From an uncultured Atopobiaceae bacterium (GTDB taxonomy: Bacteria; Actinomycetota; Coriobacteriia; Coriobacteriales; Atopobiaceae), in the NCBI GenBank assembly GCA_900770865.1, contig CAAGLU010000144.1, positions 1-13,389 on the forward strand: DNA of 13,389 bases, given 5' to 3'. The notes under the pieces were generated by a model. The model did no database searches, was not told where the DNA came from, and worked only from the letters and a program-made list of their open reading frames with translations. The translations under genes were made by a program, and so were the position numbers. Below, in pieces: positions 1 to 7,501 of this stretch; within the stretch, counting starts at the first letter, position 1; each line of letters begins with the position of its first letter.

Positions 1-1352
1 AAGCGCGGACGGTTCTTCATTGACTCGGGATCGCGTCCGTTCACGTGTGCGATGGAGATGAGGGGCGGGTACTGGGCGGGATACTTGGTGTTGGTACGAG
101 CAGGGCCAACGGTTCCCTCGATGCGATCGCCCGGGCGCAGCGCGTAATTGCGGATGAGCTGCGGGCTCACGTAGGCGTCGTTGTCGCCCTTCATGTAGTT
201 GCCCGTGCGAACCCAGCCCGCACCGGCATTGCCAATCTCGAGAATGCCCTCGACGGGATGGAAGCCCTCGGCGGCAGCTGCGGCCTGGTACACGGTCTCA
301 ACGAGGTCTGACTTGTGGACGCCCACGTACTCGACGCCAAGCTCTGCGGCCTTCGCGCGAAGGTCTGCCACCTTCATGGCCTGCAGCTCGTCGCGGGTGA
401 GCGAGGGCTGCGTCTGGACCTGCTGGCCGTTGTGACGGTTGTGCTGCTTGTGGTTCTGCTGGTTGCGACGGTTGAAGCCGTTGCCCTCTCCACCGTTGCC
501 GTTATTAAAGCGATTGTTGCCTGAGTTGTTGTAGCTGACGCGGCGACGCCTTCCCTGCTGCTGGCCTTGCTGCTCCCCGCGCTGATTGTGTTCGCGAGGC
601 TGCCGCTGGTAGTGGCCCTGCTGCTCGTCCGAGCGGTCGGCCTCGGCAAGCGTTGCCGAGGGCATGGGTGCGGGTACCGAGCTGGCCTGCGTTGCCTCCT
701 GCGTCATGCGCGTCATGTCCGAGAAGCTCACCTGGTCGCGCTCGCTGCGCTCGGCCTCCTCGGCGCGCTTGGCCTCGTGCTGCTCGGAGCTTATGCGCTC
801 CCCGGATGCCTCTGCCTGCGCGCGCTCGTCTGCCTCTATCTGGGCGCGGGTGCGGTGGCGACGGCGCGGCTTGAGAGCGCTCTGCTCCTCCGAGGTGGGC
901 TCAGAAGCCGCGGGTGCCGCGGGCTCATTCGCGGCCGCCGCAGGCTCGGACGTGTTGGCCGCGGTCTTCTCGGCCGCCTCCGCCTTAGCCTTCTCGTCTG
1001 CCTCGATCTGGGCACGCGTACGACGGCGACGACGCGGCTTAGGCGCCTCCTCTGAGGGACCCTCGGCAACGGGTGCCTCTGGCGTCACCGGAGCGCCGCC
1101 AAGAGGCAGCTCGGCCTGGGCCGCGCCGGCCTCCTCGACCTTCTTCCGAGACGTCCGCCGGCGCCGAGGCTTAGGCTCCTCACCTGCGACGGGTTGGCCA
1201 TCGGCGGGTGCGGACTCGGCGGCTGCCGCCTTGGCAAGCTTCTCAGCCTCTATCTCGGCGCGGGTGCGACGGCGACGACGGGGCTTTGGCGCCTCCTCGG
1301 GGGCTTCCGCCGGGATAGCGCCCATGGAATCCGAGGGTGTCTCGTCTGTCAT
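1..1352 (-). CDS. rho: Transcription termination factor Rho, N-terminal part (runs off left edge)
   Basis: Rho is the hexameric RNA-dependent ATPase that ends transcription of untranslated RNA. Only the first 450 codons are in the window; the ATPase core lies outside. The ATG at 1352 follows a GAAAGG ribosome site at 1363-1368, and the frame is open to the edge. Residues 1-240 are low-complexity (Ala, Glu, Arg) and carry four copies of an Arg-rich module (K-P-R-R-R then T-R-A-x-I-E-A) at about residues 23, 61, 105 and 161; the second copy has drifted. Residues 242-317 are rich in Gln, Asn and Arg. The Rho N-terminal helical domain starts near 318 (LTRDELQAMKVADL). The RNA-binding cold-shock-like domain follows from about 366, ending at the family-typical NGRDPESMKNRPR. 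E. coli Rho is about 419 residues in total, so this protein has an insert of roughly 300 residues ahead of the conserved domains. Assignment as Rho is firm; the role of the extension is unknown. Confidence 0.93.
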   Translation of the reverse strand, partial: MTDETPSDSMGAIPAEAPEEAPKPRRRRRTRAEIEAEKLAKAAAAESAPADGQPVAGEEPKPRRRRTSRKKVEEAGAAQAELPLGGAPVTPEAPVAEGPSEEAPKPRRRRRTRAQIEADEKAKAEAAEKTAANTSEPAAAANEPAAPAASEPTSEEQSALKPRRRHRTRAQIEADERAQAEASGERISSEQHEAKRAEEAERSERDQVSFSDMTRMTQEATQASSVPAPMPSATLAEADRSDEQQGHYQRQPREHNQRGEQQGQQQGRRRRVSYNNSGNNRFNNGNGGEGNGFNRRNQQNHKQHNRHNGQQVQTQPSLTRDELQAMKVADLRAKAAELGVEYVGVHKSDLVETVYQAAAAAEGFHPVEGILEIGNAGAGWVRTGNYMKGDNDAYVSPQLIRNYALRPGDRIEGTVGPARTNTKYPAQYPPLISIAHVNGRDPESMKNRPR

Positions 1353-1570
1353 GCTGTTTGTACCTTTCACTCTCACGCGGGGCGCAAGGCGCGCCATACC
1401 GTCGTGCAAATTAAGCAATTGATAGGCTTCGTAGATGCCGTGTGATTGATGCGCCCCCTCGGCACGGCTCTTGGGCAGCAGCGCTCACACCGTCCATCAC
1501 ATGCAAAGAGGGGTTTTGCAACGCGTCTTTATGCAGCACGAACCTGCGCACGGGGCGTTGCGTCTGCGTC

Positions 1571-1576
1571 ACTATA
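1571..1576 (-). promoter_or_regulatory. Candidate extended -10 element for rho
   Basis: Read on the minus strand, TATAGT is preceded by TGC, giving a TGn-TATAGT extended -10. No good -35 lies 16-18 bases upstream. If used, it gives rho an untranslated leader of about 210 nt, within which TGCAAA/TTTGCA (1502-1507 and 1515-1520) could form a small hairpin. No gene is evident in 1353-1640. This is a pattern match only. Confidence 0.35.
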
Positions 1577-1640
1577 GCACGACATGAACAACCATGCACG
1601 TTGATGCCACAAAACGAAACTGCACAAAGGGACGGCTGGG

Positions 1641-2342
1641 CTACGTCTCTGGCTCCTCTGCCTGTTCCGACTCCTCCGGCTTCTGTCCCCGGGGACGGCG
1701 CTTCACGACTACCTCCCCAATGCGCGCGGCAAACTCCGCCGCACGCTCGGAACCCTGAGGCGTGAGCGCAAGGCCAGACGCACGGGACGGCCCGCGCTCG
1801 ATGAGGCCCTCCGTCACAAGAGCCGAAACCGACATAGAAACCGTGGGCTGCAAAAGCCCAAGCGAATCAACGAGCCTCGTAACAGTGACGGGCTGGGAGT
1901 CCTCGATGTACAAGGCGAGAAGAACTAGGTCTCCTGCCTTGGCAAAGACCGACCCCATGGCGTCAACGTACTTGACGATGCGCTCGGGCAGCGTTCGGGA
2001 GAGCGGCTGGCCAGGCAGAATCTCCTTGCAGGTGAGCTCGGAGAGCTTCTCCACGTGGAGCGAACCCTTGGACGTGATGGCGCACACCACATTGCGGCGA
2101 TCCCTGCCCCCCTCGCCACGGGAGATGAGGCCAAGCTCAGCCAGGTGGTTCGTGCGGTGGGTCATGGTTGGGCGCAGCGCCCCCTGATACTCGGCAATAA
2201 CCGATGTGTTGAGAGGCTCCCCTGCCACCTGTAGGCGACAGAGAACAGCAAACTCCTCGAATGTGAGCCTGTCGCGCGCAGGTTGTGACTGACGCACGAG
2301 GTTGTACGCTCTGCGTACCGACATGTACTCGCGCAGGTCCAC
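1641..2342 (-). CDS. MarR-like transcriptional regulator with two winged-helix domains
   Basis: A 233-residue predicted DNA-binding protein. The first winged helix-turn-helix spans about residues 26-98: helix-turn-helix around NTSVIAEYQGALRPTMTHR, then the MarR-style wing GRDRRNVVCAITSKG. A second winged-helix-like domain spans about 137-200 (LLQPTVSMSVSALVTEGLIERG, then a wing ending LALTPQGSE). The last 20 residues are charged and Glu-rich. MarR proteins are normally about 140-160 residues with one such domain and dimerise, so this looks like a fused tandem form. I chose the GTG at 2342 because AGAGGTGG lies 5 nt upstream; a GTG at 2375 is in frame but lacks a ribosome site. It stands alone between argS and rho on the same strand, with its own good promoter and an adjacent inverted repeat, so autoregulation is plausible. 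Ligand and targets cannot be read from the sequence. Confidence 0.8.
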   Translation of the reverse strand: MDLREYMSVRRAYNLVRQSQPARDRLTFEEFAVLCRLQVAGEPLNTSVIAEYQGALRPTMTHRTNHLAELGLISRGEGGRDRRNVVCAITSKGSLHVEKLSELTCKEILPGQPLSRTLPERIVKYVDAMGSVFAKAGDLVLLALYIEDSQPVTVTRLVDSLGLLQPTVSMSVSALVTEGLIERGPSRASGLALTPQGSERAAEFAARIGEVVVKRRPRGQKPEESEQAEEPET

Positions 2343-2444
2343 AAGGCCCACCTCTGTCTCTAGCCGCACCCTCACGTATGGGACGACGTAGTAGTGCCAG
2401 GCAAAACGCGCCCGATGCTAACCCGCGGCCCTCTTTAAAGAACA

Positions 2445-2473
2445 ATTATATCTTAGTTTGTACATCGTGCCGA
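2445..2473 (-). promoter_or_regulatory. Promoter of the MarR-like gene
   Basis: On the minus strand a perfect TATAAT (2445-2450) lies 17 bp downstream of TCGGCA (2468-2473), which matches the -35 consensus at four of six positions. Transcription would start near 2438 and give a leader of about 95 nt. This is the best sigma-70-type promoter in this part of the window. Confidence 0.65.
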
Positions 2474-2474
2474 A

Positions 2475-2505
2475 ACAACTGCATATCCTTGCCTTTTGCA
2501 GTTGT
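2475..2505. promoter_or_regulatory. Perfect 9-bp inverted repeat, candidate operator
   Basis: ACAACTGCA (2475-2483) and its exact complement TGCAGTTGT (2497-2505) are separated by 13 bp. The element ends one base from the -35 hexamer of the MarR-like gene. Its symmetry and position fit a dimeric regulator site, and the neighbouring regulator is the obvious candidate. It also lies 35 nt past the argS stop and could act as a weak terminator hairpin, but its stem is AT-rich, its loop is large and only a short broken T-run follows. Confidence 0.5.
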
Positions 2506-2539
2506 GGCGCCGACACGAAAGAGGGACGGGGCGAAAAAG

Positions 2540-4384
2540 CTACATGCTCTGCGGTGCGTGGACCCCACAGAACTCGAGCGTAAGGGCGAGGACCCTGCGC
2601 GTGGCGTCCACAGCGGCGAGGCGCGCCTTGGAAAGGCCCTCGTCCACCGGGCGTCCCTTGCTGGGCAGCACCTGGCACACGGTGTAGAAGGAGTGGAAGT
2701 CACCTGCCAGCTCCTCGGCGTAGTGAGTAAGGCGGAAGGGGGCGCGATCGCGCGCGCAGCCCTCTACCAGCGCCGGAAACTCCGAGAGCTTGCGGGCAAG
2801 CGTAGCCTCGGTGGGGTCGGTGAGCAGAGAGAGGTCGTACTCCTCGCCTACCGCGCGCCTGGCGACCTCGTCCATGCCGAGCTTCTCGGCCTCCTCGGCA
2901 GTAACACCGGCGCCCTTGCGTAGGATGGAGCAGATTCGCGCGTGCGCGTACTGCACGTAGTAGACGGGGTTGGTGTTGTCCTGCTTCTTGACCTTCTCGA
3001 TGTCGAAGTCAATCATCTGGTTGCTCGACTTGGAGATGAGCGTATAGCGCGTGGCGTCCACGCCGACCTCATCCATGAGCTCCTTGAAGGGAATCATGGT
3101 GCCCTTGCGCTTGGACATGCGCACCGGCACGCCGTCGCGCAGCAGGTTCACGAGCTGGCCGAGAAGGACCTCCAGCTTGCCGGGGTAGCCAAGCGCCGCG
3201 CAGGCGGAGTCGACGCGCTGGATGTAGCCGTGGTGGTCGGCGCCCCAGATGTCGATCACGTGGTCGACGCGTTGGAACTTGTTCCAGTGATACGCCACGT
3301 CGGAGGCAAAGTACGTGTACTCGCCGTTGGTCTTGATGAGTACGCGGTCCTTGTCGTCGCCAAGCGCGGTGGAGCGGAACCACAGCGCGCCGTCCTCGTC
3401 ACGATAGAGGTAGCCCATCTCGTCCAGGCGCGCGAGGGCGCGGTCAACGGCCGAGGTTCCGTCCTCGCCCTTCTCGTAGAGCGAGCGCTCGGAGAACCAC
3501 ACGTCAAAGTGGCAGCGGGACTCGTCAAGCGTGCTCTTTATGGACTCGAGCATGAGCTTGTAGCCGCGCTCGCGGAACTCGAGCATGCGCTCCTTGGGGT
3601 CGGCGTCGACCCAGCGGGTGCCATCAGTCTCCATGAAGTAGCGGGCTACGTCGATGATGTAGTCGCCGCCATAGGCGTTGCCGCCAAGGTTCTTGTTGAA
3701 GGCATCCATGTAGGGGTGGAGCTCGGGATGTGCGTCCTCCTCGTCCTTCACGAAGGCCTTGCGGTCGTCGAGAAGCACCTGCACGGCCTCGTCAAGCGAG
3801 CAGCCTCGCTCGGAGACCACCTGGGCGAGCTGCAGATAGCGCTCGGCGACGGAGTTGCCAAAGACGTCCATCTGGCTGCCATGGTCGTTGATGTAGTACT
3901 CGCGCTCCACGTTGTAGCCGGCGTGCTCCATCACGCGGCAGAGGGAGTCGCCAAGCGCCGCCCAGCGGCCGTGACCAATGTGGAGCGGGCCCACGGGGTT
4001 GGCGGAGACAAACTCGACCTGGACCTTCTCGCCGGCGCCAATGTTGGAGCGCCCAAAGTCATGGCCTTGCTCGCGCACCGTGCGGAAGACCTCGTTGTTT
4101 GCGGCAGCGGAGAGGTAGAAGTTCACAAAGCCGGGACCGGCGACCTCGACCTTGGAGATGCCGGGGTCCTTCTCCATGTGGTTCACGATTGCCTGGGCAA
4201 TGGCGCGGGGCGCCATGTGGGCGAGACGAGCGGAGCGCAGGGCGAGCGTGGTGGTCCAGTCACCGTTGTCGGCGTCTGCGGGGCGCTCGAGGCCAAGGTC
4301 CCCAACCTCGAAGGCAGGCAGGTCTCCCGCCTCCTGTGCGTCCGCGACGGCCTTCCTGACGAGCTCCTCAATCTTCTCGGGCAT
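2540..4384 (-). CDS. argS: Arginyl-tRNA synthetase
   Basis: A class I aminoacyl-tRNA synthetase that charges tRNA-Arg with arginine in the cytoplasm using ATP. The 614-residue product is at the upper end of the usual 550-600 range. An N-terminal tRNA-recognition domain (about 1-105) is followed by the Rossmann catalytic core with EFVSANP (124-130), the HIGH motif as HIGH at 135-138, and the KMSKS-equivalent MSKRKG at 423-428. The C-terminal helical anticodon-binding domain (about 475-614) ends in the family-typical short tail finishing with Met. The ATG at 4384 has GGAAGGA 8 nt upstream. It is followed downstream by the MarR-like gene and preceded by pncB 101 bp away. Nothing in the key motifs looks damaged. 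Confidence 0.97.
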   Translation of the reverse strand: MPEKIEELVRKAVADAQEAGDLPAFEVGDLGLERPADADNGDWTTTLALRSARLAHMAPRAIAQAIVNHMEKDPGISKVEVAGPGFVNFYLSAAANNEVFRTVREQGHDFGRSNIGAGEKVQVEFVSANPVGPLHIGHGRWAALGDSLCRVMEHAGYNVEREYYINDHGSQMDVFGNSVAERYLQLAQVVSERGCSLDEAVQVLLDDRKAFVKDEEDAHPELHPYMDAFNKNLGGNAYGGDYIIDVARYFMETDGTRWVDADPKERMLEFRERGYKLMLESIKSTLDESRCHFDVWFSERSLYEKGEDGTSAVDRALARLDEMGYLYRDEDGALWFRSTALGDDKDRVLIKTNGEYTYFASDVAYHWNKFQRVDHVIDIWGADHHGYIQRVDSACAALGYPGKLEVLLGQLVNLLRDGVPVRMSKRKGTMIPFKELMDEVGVDATRYTLISKSSNQMIDFDIEKVKKQDNTNPVYYVQYAHARICSILRKGAGVTAEEAEKLGMDEVARRAVGEEYDLSLLTDPTEATLARKLSEFPALVEGCARDRAPFRLTHYAEELAGDFHSFYTVCQVLPSKGRPVDEGLSKARLAAVDATRRVLALTLEFCGVHAPQSM

Positions 4385-4408
4385 GTGCCCCGTCCTTCCG
4401 TGATACCT

Positions 4409-4426
4409 GCGCGCCCCCTGGCGCGC
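4409..4426. promoter_or_regulatory. Stable hairpin in the argS leader
   Basis: GCGCGCC (4409-4415) and GGCGCGC (4420-4426) form a perfect 7-bp GC stem closed by a 4-nt loop. It sits about 10 nt upstream of the argS ribosome site. It lacks a T-run, so it is not an obvious terminator for pncB; it may protect the 5' end or affect ribosome access. Confidence 0.4.
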
Positions 4427-4439
4427 TTCCGTGTGCAGC

Positions 4440-4445
4440 AGTGTA
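4440..4445 (-). promoter_or_regulatory. Candidate -10 element for argS
   Basis: On the minus strand TGC-TACACT forms an extended -10. A TCGGCG at 4463-4468, 17 bp upstream, is a poor -35 (three of six). Transcription would begin near 4433, just ahead of the GC hairpin. Support is modest, and argS could instead be read through from pncB. Confidence 0.35.
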
Positions 4446-4485
4446 GCAGAGGCGTTGGCAGACGCCGAGGTGCGGCCCTGGTGCG

Positions 4486-5979
4486 CTAGCGCCTCACGCG
4501 AGAAGAGCCGCTTCGCTCCTCGGCCGCAAGGTCGCGACGAAGCGCGGCAAGGCCCTGCTCCAGGCCCACCGGGTAGGCCTGCGGGTTGAGGAAGCGGGTA
4601 ATTGCCGGGTCGAGGTGCATGAGCGCGTTGTGGCAGCGCGAGCGGGACTCCTCGATGTCAACCGGCTCGCCTGCGCGCTTGCCGTGCTCAACGTAGCAGG
4701 TGAGAAGCTCGCGCGGGGTGCCGGAGAGGCCGTAGGACGAGAAGGGGTCGAGGATGTCCTCCATGCTCGTGGCCGCTGTGGCGTCGCCGCGAGTGTAGGA
4801 GTCGTCAAGAATCATGTCGCCTACGGGGCAGTGATCGTCATCGAGGAAGCGCAGGACGTGCTGGACGCCCGGGATGGTGCGTTTGTAGGCCTGCTCGGAG
4901 AGCTTGATCACGGGGTTCCACGGAGCATCAGCCGAGTCGCGCACGGCAGAGAGCTTGTAGACGCCGCCAAGCGAGGGCTGGGGGTCGCAGGTAGCAAGCT
5001 TGGTGCCCACGCCAAACGAGTCGATGGGGGCACCCTGCGCGTAGAGTGACTGGATGGTGTACTCGTCGAGATCGTTCGAGGCAGAGATCTTGACGTAGGG
5101 CAGACCGGCGTCATCGAATGCCTTGCGAGTCTCCTTGGTGAGCTTGGCAAGGTCGCCCGAGTCGATGCGGATTGCCGCCAGGCGCTCGCCTGCGGCCTCC
5201 ATCTCCTTGGCCACCACGATTGCGTTCTTGATGCCCTGGTGGACGTCGTAGGTGTCAAGGAGCAGCACGCAGTTCTTGGGGCTCGACTTGGCGAAGGCCC
5301 TAAAGGCGTCGAGCTCGGTGGGAAACGCCATGACCCACGAGTGCGCGTGCGTACCAAAGACGGGGATGCCGTAGATCTTGCCTGCCAGCAGGTTAGAGGT
5401 GGAGCTTGCGCCGGCGATGTAGGACGCGCGGGCAACGGCGAGACCGCCATCGGGACCCTGGGCGCGCCTCAGGCCAAAGTCAGACACGGGGTGCCCCTCG
5501 GCCGCACGCACAACGCGCGAGGTCTTGGTTGCCACGAGGGTCTGGAAGTTCACAAGGTTGAGCAGGGCCGTCTCGATGAGCTGGCAGTCGATGAGCGGCC
5601 CTTGGACGCGAACCATGGGCTCGCGAGGGAAGACCACGTCACCCTCGGGAACGGCGTGGATCGTGAGGTCAAGGTGATGGTTGCGGAGGTACTCGAGGAA
5701 GGCGGGCTTGAACATGGAGCCGCCGCCGGGAGCCGGAATGCTGGCCAGGTAGTCGATGTCCTCGTCGTCGAAGACGAAGTTCTCCACCAGGTCGGGAATC
5801 TGCCCCATGCCGCAGGCCACCGCGTAGCCGCCGCCAAAGGGGTTCTCGCGGAAGAAGGCGTTAAACGTCGCCTGCGTGTCCACAAGGCCCGACTCCCAGA
5901 ACCCCTGGGCCATCGTGAGCTCGTAGAGGTCGGTGTTGAGCGAGACATCGGTTGGCTTGGTGCGGTCCGTGAGCGACAT
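4486..5979 (-). CDS. pncB: Nicotinate phosphoribosyltransferase
   Basis: Makes nicotinate mononucleotide from nicotinic acid and PRPP, with ATP hydrolysis, in the Preiss-Handler NAD salvage route in the cytoplasm. The 497-residue length fits the family. Recognisable segments are the N-terminal TDLYELTMAQGFW (16-28), the phosphate-binding DFGLRRAQGPDGG (167-179), GTHAHSWVMAF (209-219) which holds the His expected to be phosphorylated in catalysis, LLLDTYD (239-245), IRIDSGDL (270-277) and SFGVGTKL (321-328). The ATG at 5979 has a near-perfect AGGAGG ribosome site about 12 nt upstream. The gene lies 75 bp downstream of the small coiled-coil gene on the same strand with no clear promoter between, so co-transcription is likely. 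No intrinsic terminator is evident at its end. Confidence 0.95.
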   Translation of the reverse strand: MSLTDRTKPTDVSLNTDLYELTMAQGFWESGLVDTQATFNAFFRENPFGGGYAVACGMGQIPDLVENFVFDDEDIDYLASIPAPGGGSMFKPAFLEYLRNHHLDLTIHAVPEGDVVFPREPMVRVQGPLIDCQLIETALLNLVNFQTLVATKTSRVVRAAEGHPVSDFGLRRAQGPDGGLAVARASYIAGASSTSNLLAGKIYGIPVFGTHAHSWVMAFPTELDAFRAFAKSSPKNCVLLLDTYDVHQGIKNAIVVAKEMEAAGERLAAIRIDSGDLAKLTKETRKAFDDAGLPYVKISASNDLDEYTIQSLYAQGAPIDSFGVGTKLATCDPQPSLGGVYKLSAVRDSADAPWNPVIKLSEQAYKRTIPGVQHVLRFLDDDHCPVGDMILDDSYTRGDATAATSMEDILDPFSSYGLSGTPRELLTCYVEHGKRAGEPVDIEESRSRCHNALMHLDPAITRFLNPQAYPVGLEQGLAALRRDLAAEERSGSSRVRR

Positions 5980-6054
5980 TGTGATACTTCCTCCTGTGTT
6001 GATGCACCCGTCGCGAGACCTCGCCCCGCGCCGGGCGCCTGTCTGCTGTGTGCC

Positions 6055-6366
6055 TTACCCGAGCGCCATGGCGAGGAACCACACCACCGCCACGACAACA
6101 ATGACGGCGATGACGATCTTCTGGCCCTTGGGCATGCGCAGGTCATCGTCATCGGGCTCCATGAGCTGGCGGCCCTTCTCGCGTGCCTCGGCAATGCGGC
6201 GCTGCTCAGCGGCCTCCTTCTCGTTGGCGGCCTTCTCGGCCTTCAGACGCTCGAGCTCCAGGCGCTCGCGAGCCGCCTCCTGGGCCTCCTCGCGGGCGGC
6301 CTTCTCGGCACGAAGCTTCTCGAGCTCTGACCTCTCCTCGTCGGAGAGGGGCGTGTTCTCTGGCAT
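6055..6366 (-). CDS. Small coiled-coil protein with C-terminal membrane anchor, function unknown
   Basis: A 103-residue protein I do not recognise. Residues about 8-66 are dense in Glu, Lys, Arg and Ala with heptad-like spacing of Leu and Ala, which points to a long helical coiled coil. A DDDD cluster follows at 72-75, then a basic step (MPKGQK) and one hydrophobic span at about 84-102 reaching almost to the C-terminus. There is no signal peptide. The layout is that of a tail-anchored protein with the coiled coil in the cytoplasm. I chose the ATG at 6366 because GGAGG lies 6 nt upstream; an in-frame ATG at 6399 adds 11 residues but lacks a ribosome site. It sits 54 bp after the radical SAM gene and 75 bp before pncB, in a probable operon. 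A scaffold or anchoring role is possible but not shown. Confidence 0.72.
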   Translation of the reverse strand: MPENTPLSDEERSELEKLRAEKAAREEAQEAARERLELERLKAEKAANEKEAAEQRRIAEAREKGRQLMEPDDDDLRMPKGQKIVIAVIVVVAVVWFLAMALG

Positions 6367-6420
6367 GAGACCTCCATGGTGGGCGCGCGACAAGCGCACG
6401 ATTGCCTACAGATGCTGAGT

Positions 6421-7422
6421 CTATACCCCTTTGTGGCAGCTGGGCAGCGATGACACCGTTTCTTGGGCACCAGGAAGCTCCGGGCCCTCGACTCCCGTGG
6501 CGTCGAAGGCGGGCACGAAGCTCTCCGAGACGGTGCCGCCCTCCTGCCACCAGATGTTCTCGAAGCCAAGGTCGTCTGCGTGGCAGAGGACGATCTCGTA
6601 CTCCTCGTCAGTCACCGCGCGCGCAAGGTCACCGCCGGCCTTGCGGCAGGTGTCGTTGGGCGTGTACTGGTTCATGACCGAGAGGTCCGCCGCGTTGCCG
6701 CAGGTATCCCACACGCGGTCAAGGACCGCGCAGGAATCGTCCACGTGTCCGGGAAGCACCAGGTGTCGCACGATGACGCCACGCTTCATCGCGCCGTCCT
6801 CCCCCACCAGCCGGCCGCCTGCCGCGTTTACGGCGGAGACCATCTCGTCCAGGGCCGCTGCGGCAACGCTGGGGTAGTCGCGCGCAGCCGAGAGCGAGCC
6901 TGCAAGCGTGGGGCTTGCGTACTTGAAGTCGGTGAGCCAGATGTCGATGATGTCGGACATCGCGCGCACAACCTCAGGTAGCTCGTAGCCGGAGGTGTTG
7001 CAGACCGTGGGGATGGCAAGGCCGTTCTCGCGAGCGAGAAGAACCGCCTCGCGCACCGTGGGCGCAAAGTGCAGCGGCGTCACGAGGTTGATGTTGAGGG
7101 CACCCTGGGCCTGCAGCTCGAGCATCATCTCGGCGATGCGCGAGGTGGAGACGGCAAGGCCAAAGCCCTCCTGGGAGATCTGGTGGTTCTGGCAGAAGCG
7201 GCAGCGCAGGGGGCAGCCCGTGAAGAAGATGGCGCCCGAGCCGGCCTCGCCCGAGATGGGCGGCTCCTCCCAGAAGTGGAGCGCAGCCCTTGCGACGCGC
7301 GGGGTGGCGGTGGCGCCGCAGACGCCTGCCTTGCCCTGGGAGCGCGCGGCACCGCATCGGCGCGGACACAGCTCGCAGGCGTCGTAGGAGGATGCGTCCA
7401 GCTTGGCGAGAAGACCTTCCAT
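6421..7422 (-). CDS. Radical SAM protein, PflX / pyruvate formate-lyase-activase-like (COG1313 type)
   Basis: A 333-residue iron-sulfur protein. It carries the radical SAM cysteine motif C-x3-C-x2-C as GCPLRCRFCQNHQIS (Cys70, 74, 77), which binds the 4Fe-4S cluster that cleaves S-adenosylmethionine. Ahead of it is a second Cys set, CELCPRRCG...GVCG (Cys16, 19, 23, 35), typical of the PflX branch, then RAALHFWEEPPISG. The family resembles pyruvate formate-lyase activases, but its substrate is not established, and no pfl-like partner is in the window. The ATG at 7422 has GGGAG 10 nt upstream; the ATG at 7431 is also in frame but only 1 nt from that site. The open frame continues back through tRNA-Ala, so any longer start is spurious. 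Only about 40 bases separate the start from the tRNA terminator T-tract. Confidence 0.85.
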   Translation of the reverse strand: MEGLLAKLDASSYDACELCPRRCGAARSQGKAGVCGATATPRVARAALHFWEEPPISGEAGSGAIFFTGCPLRCRFCQNHQISQEGFGLAVSTSRIAEMMLELQAQGALNINLVTPLHFAPTVREAVLLARENGLAIPTVCNTSGYELPEVVRAMSDIIDIWLTDFKYASPTLAGSLSAARDYPSVAAAALDEMVSAVNAAGGRLVGEDGAMKRGVIVRHLVLPGHVDDSCAVLDRVWDTCGNAADLSVMNQYTPNDTCRKAGGDLARAVTDEEYEIVLCHADDLGFENIWWQEGGTVSESFVPAFDATGVEGPELPGAQETVSSLPSCHKGV

Positions 7423-7460
7423 CCCTGCCATGCTCCCATCGGGGTTGGAAACGAGATAAG

Positions 7461-7490
7461 AAAAAGGGCCCAAGCTTTGTGCCCGGGCCC
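7461..7490 (-). terminator. Intrinsic terminator after tRNA-Ala
   Basis: On the minus strand a 10-bp stem (arms 7481-7490 and 7466-7475, with two G-U pairs) closes a 5-nt loop and is followed by TTTTTCTT. It begins 11 nt past the encoded CCA end of the tRNA. Confidence 0.85.
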
Positions 7491-7501
7491 CACAGATTCC
7501 A

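Noticed and set aside
664..1422. 252-codon plus-strand frame opposite rho
   Set aside because: Its Ser/Ala/Arg repeats are the reverse reading of the Arg-rich Rho modules.
2942..4489. 515-codon open frame on the plus strand opposite argS
   Set aside because: It mirrors a strongly supported argS; its product is Val/Leu/Ala/His-rich with no family features. Long antisense frames are common opposite GC-rich genes.
5239..6330. 363-codon plus-strand frame opposite pncB and the small coiled-coil gene
   Set aside because: Shadow of real genes on the other strand; it crosses two genes and an intergenic gap and has no recognisable domain.
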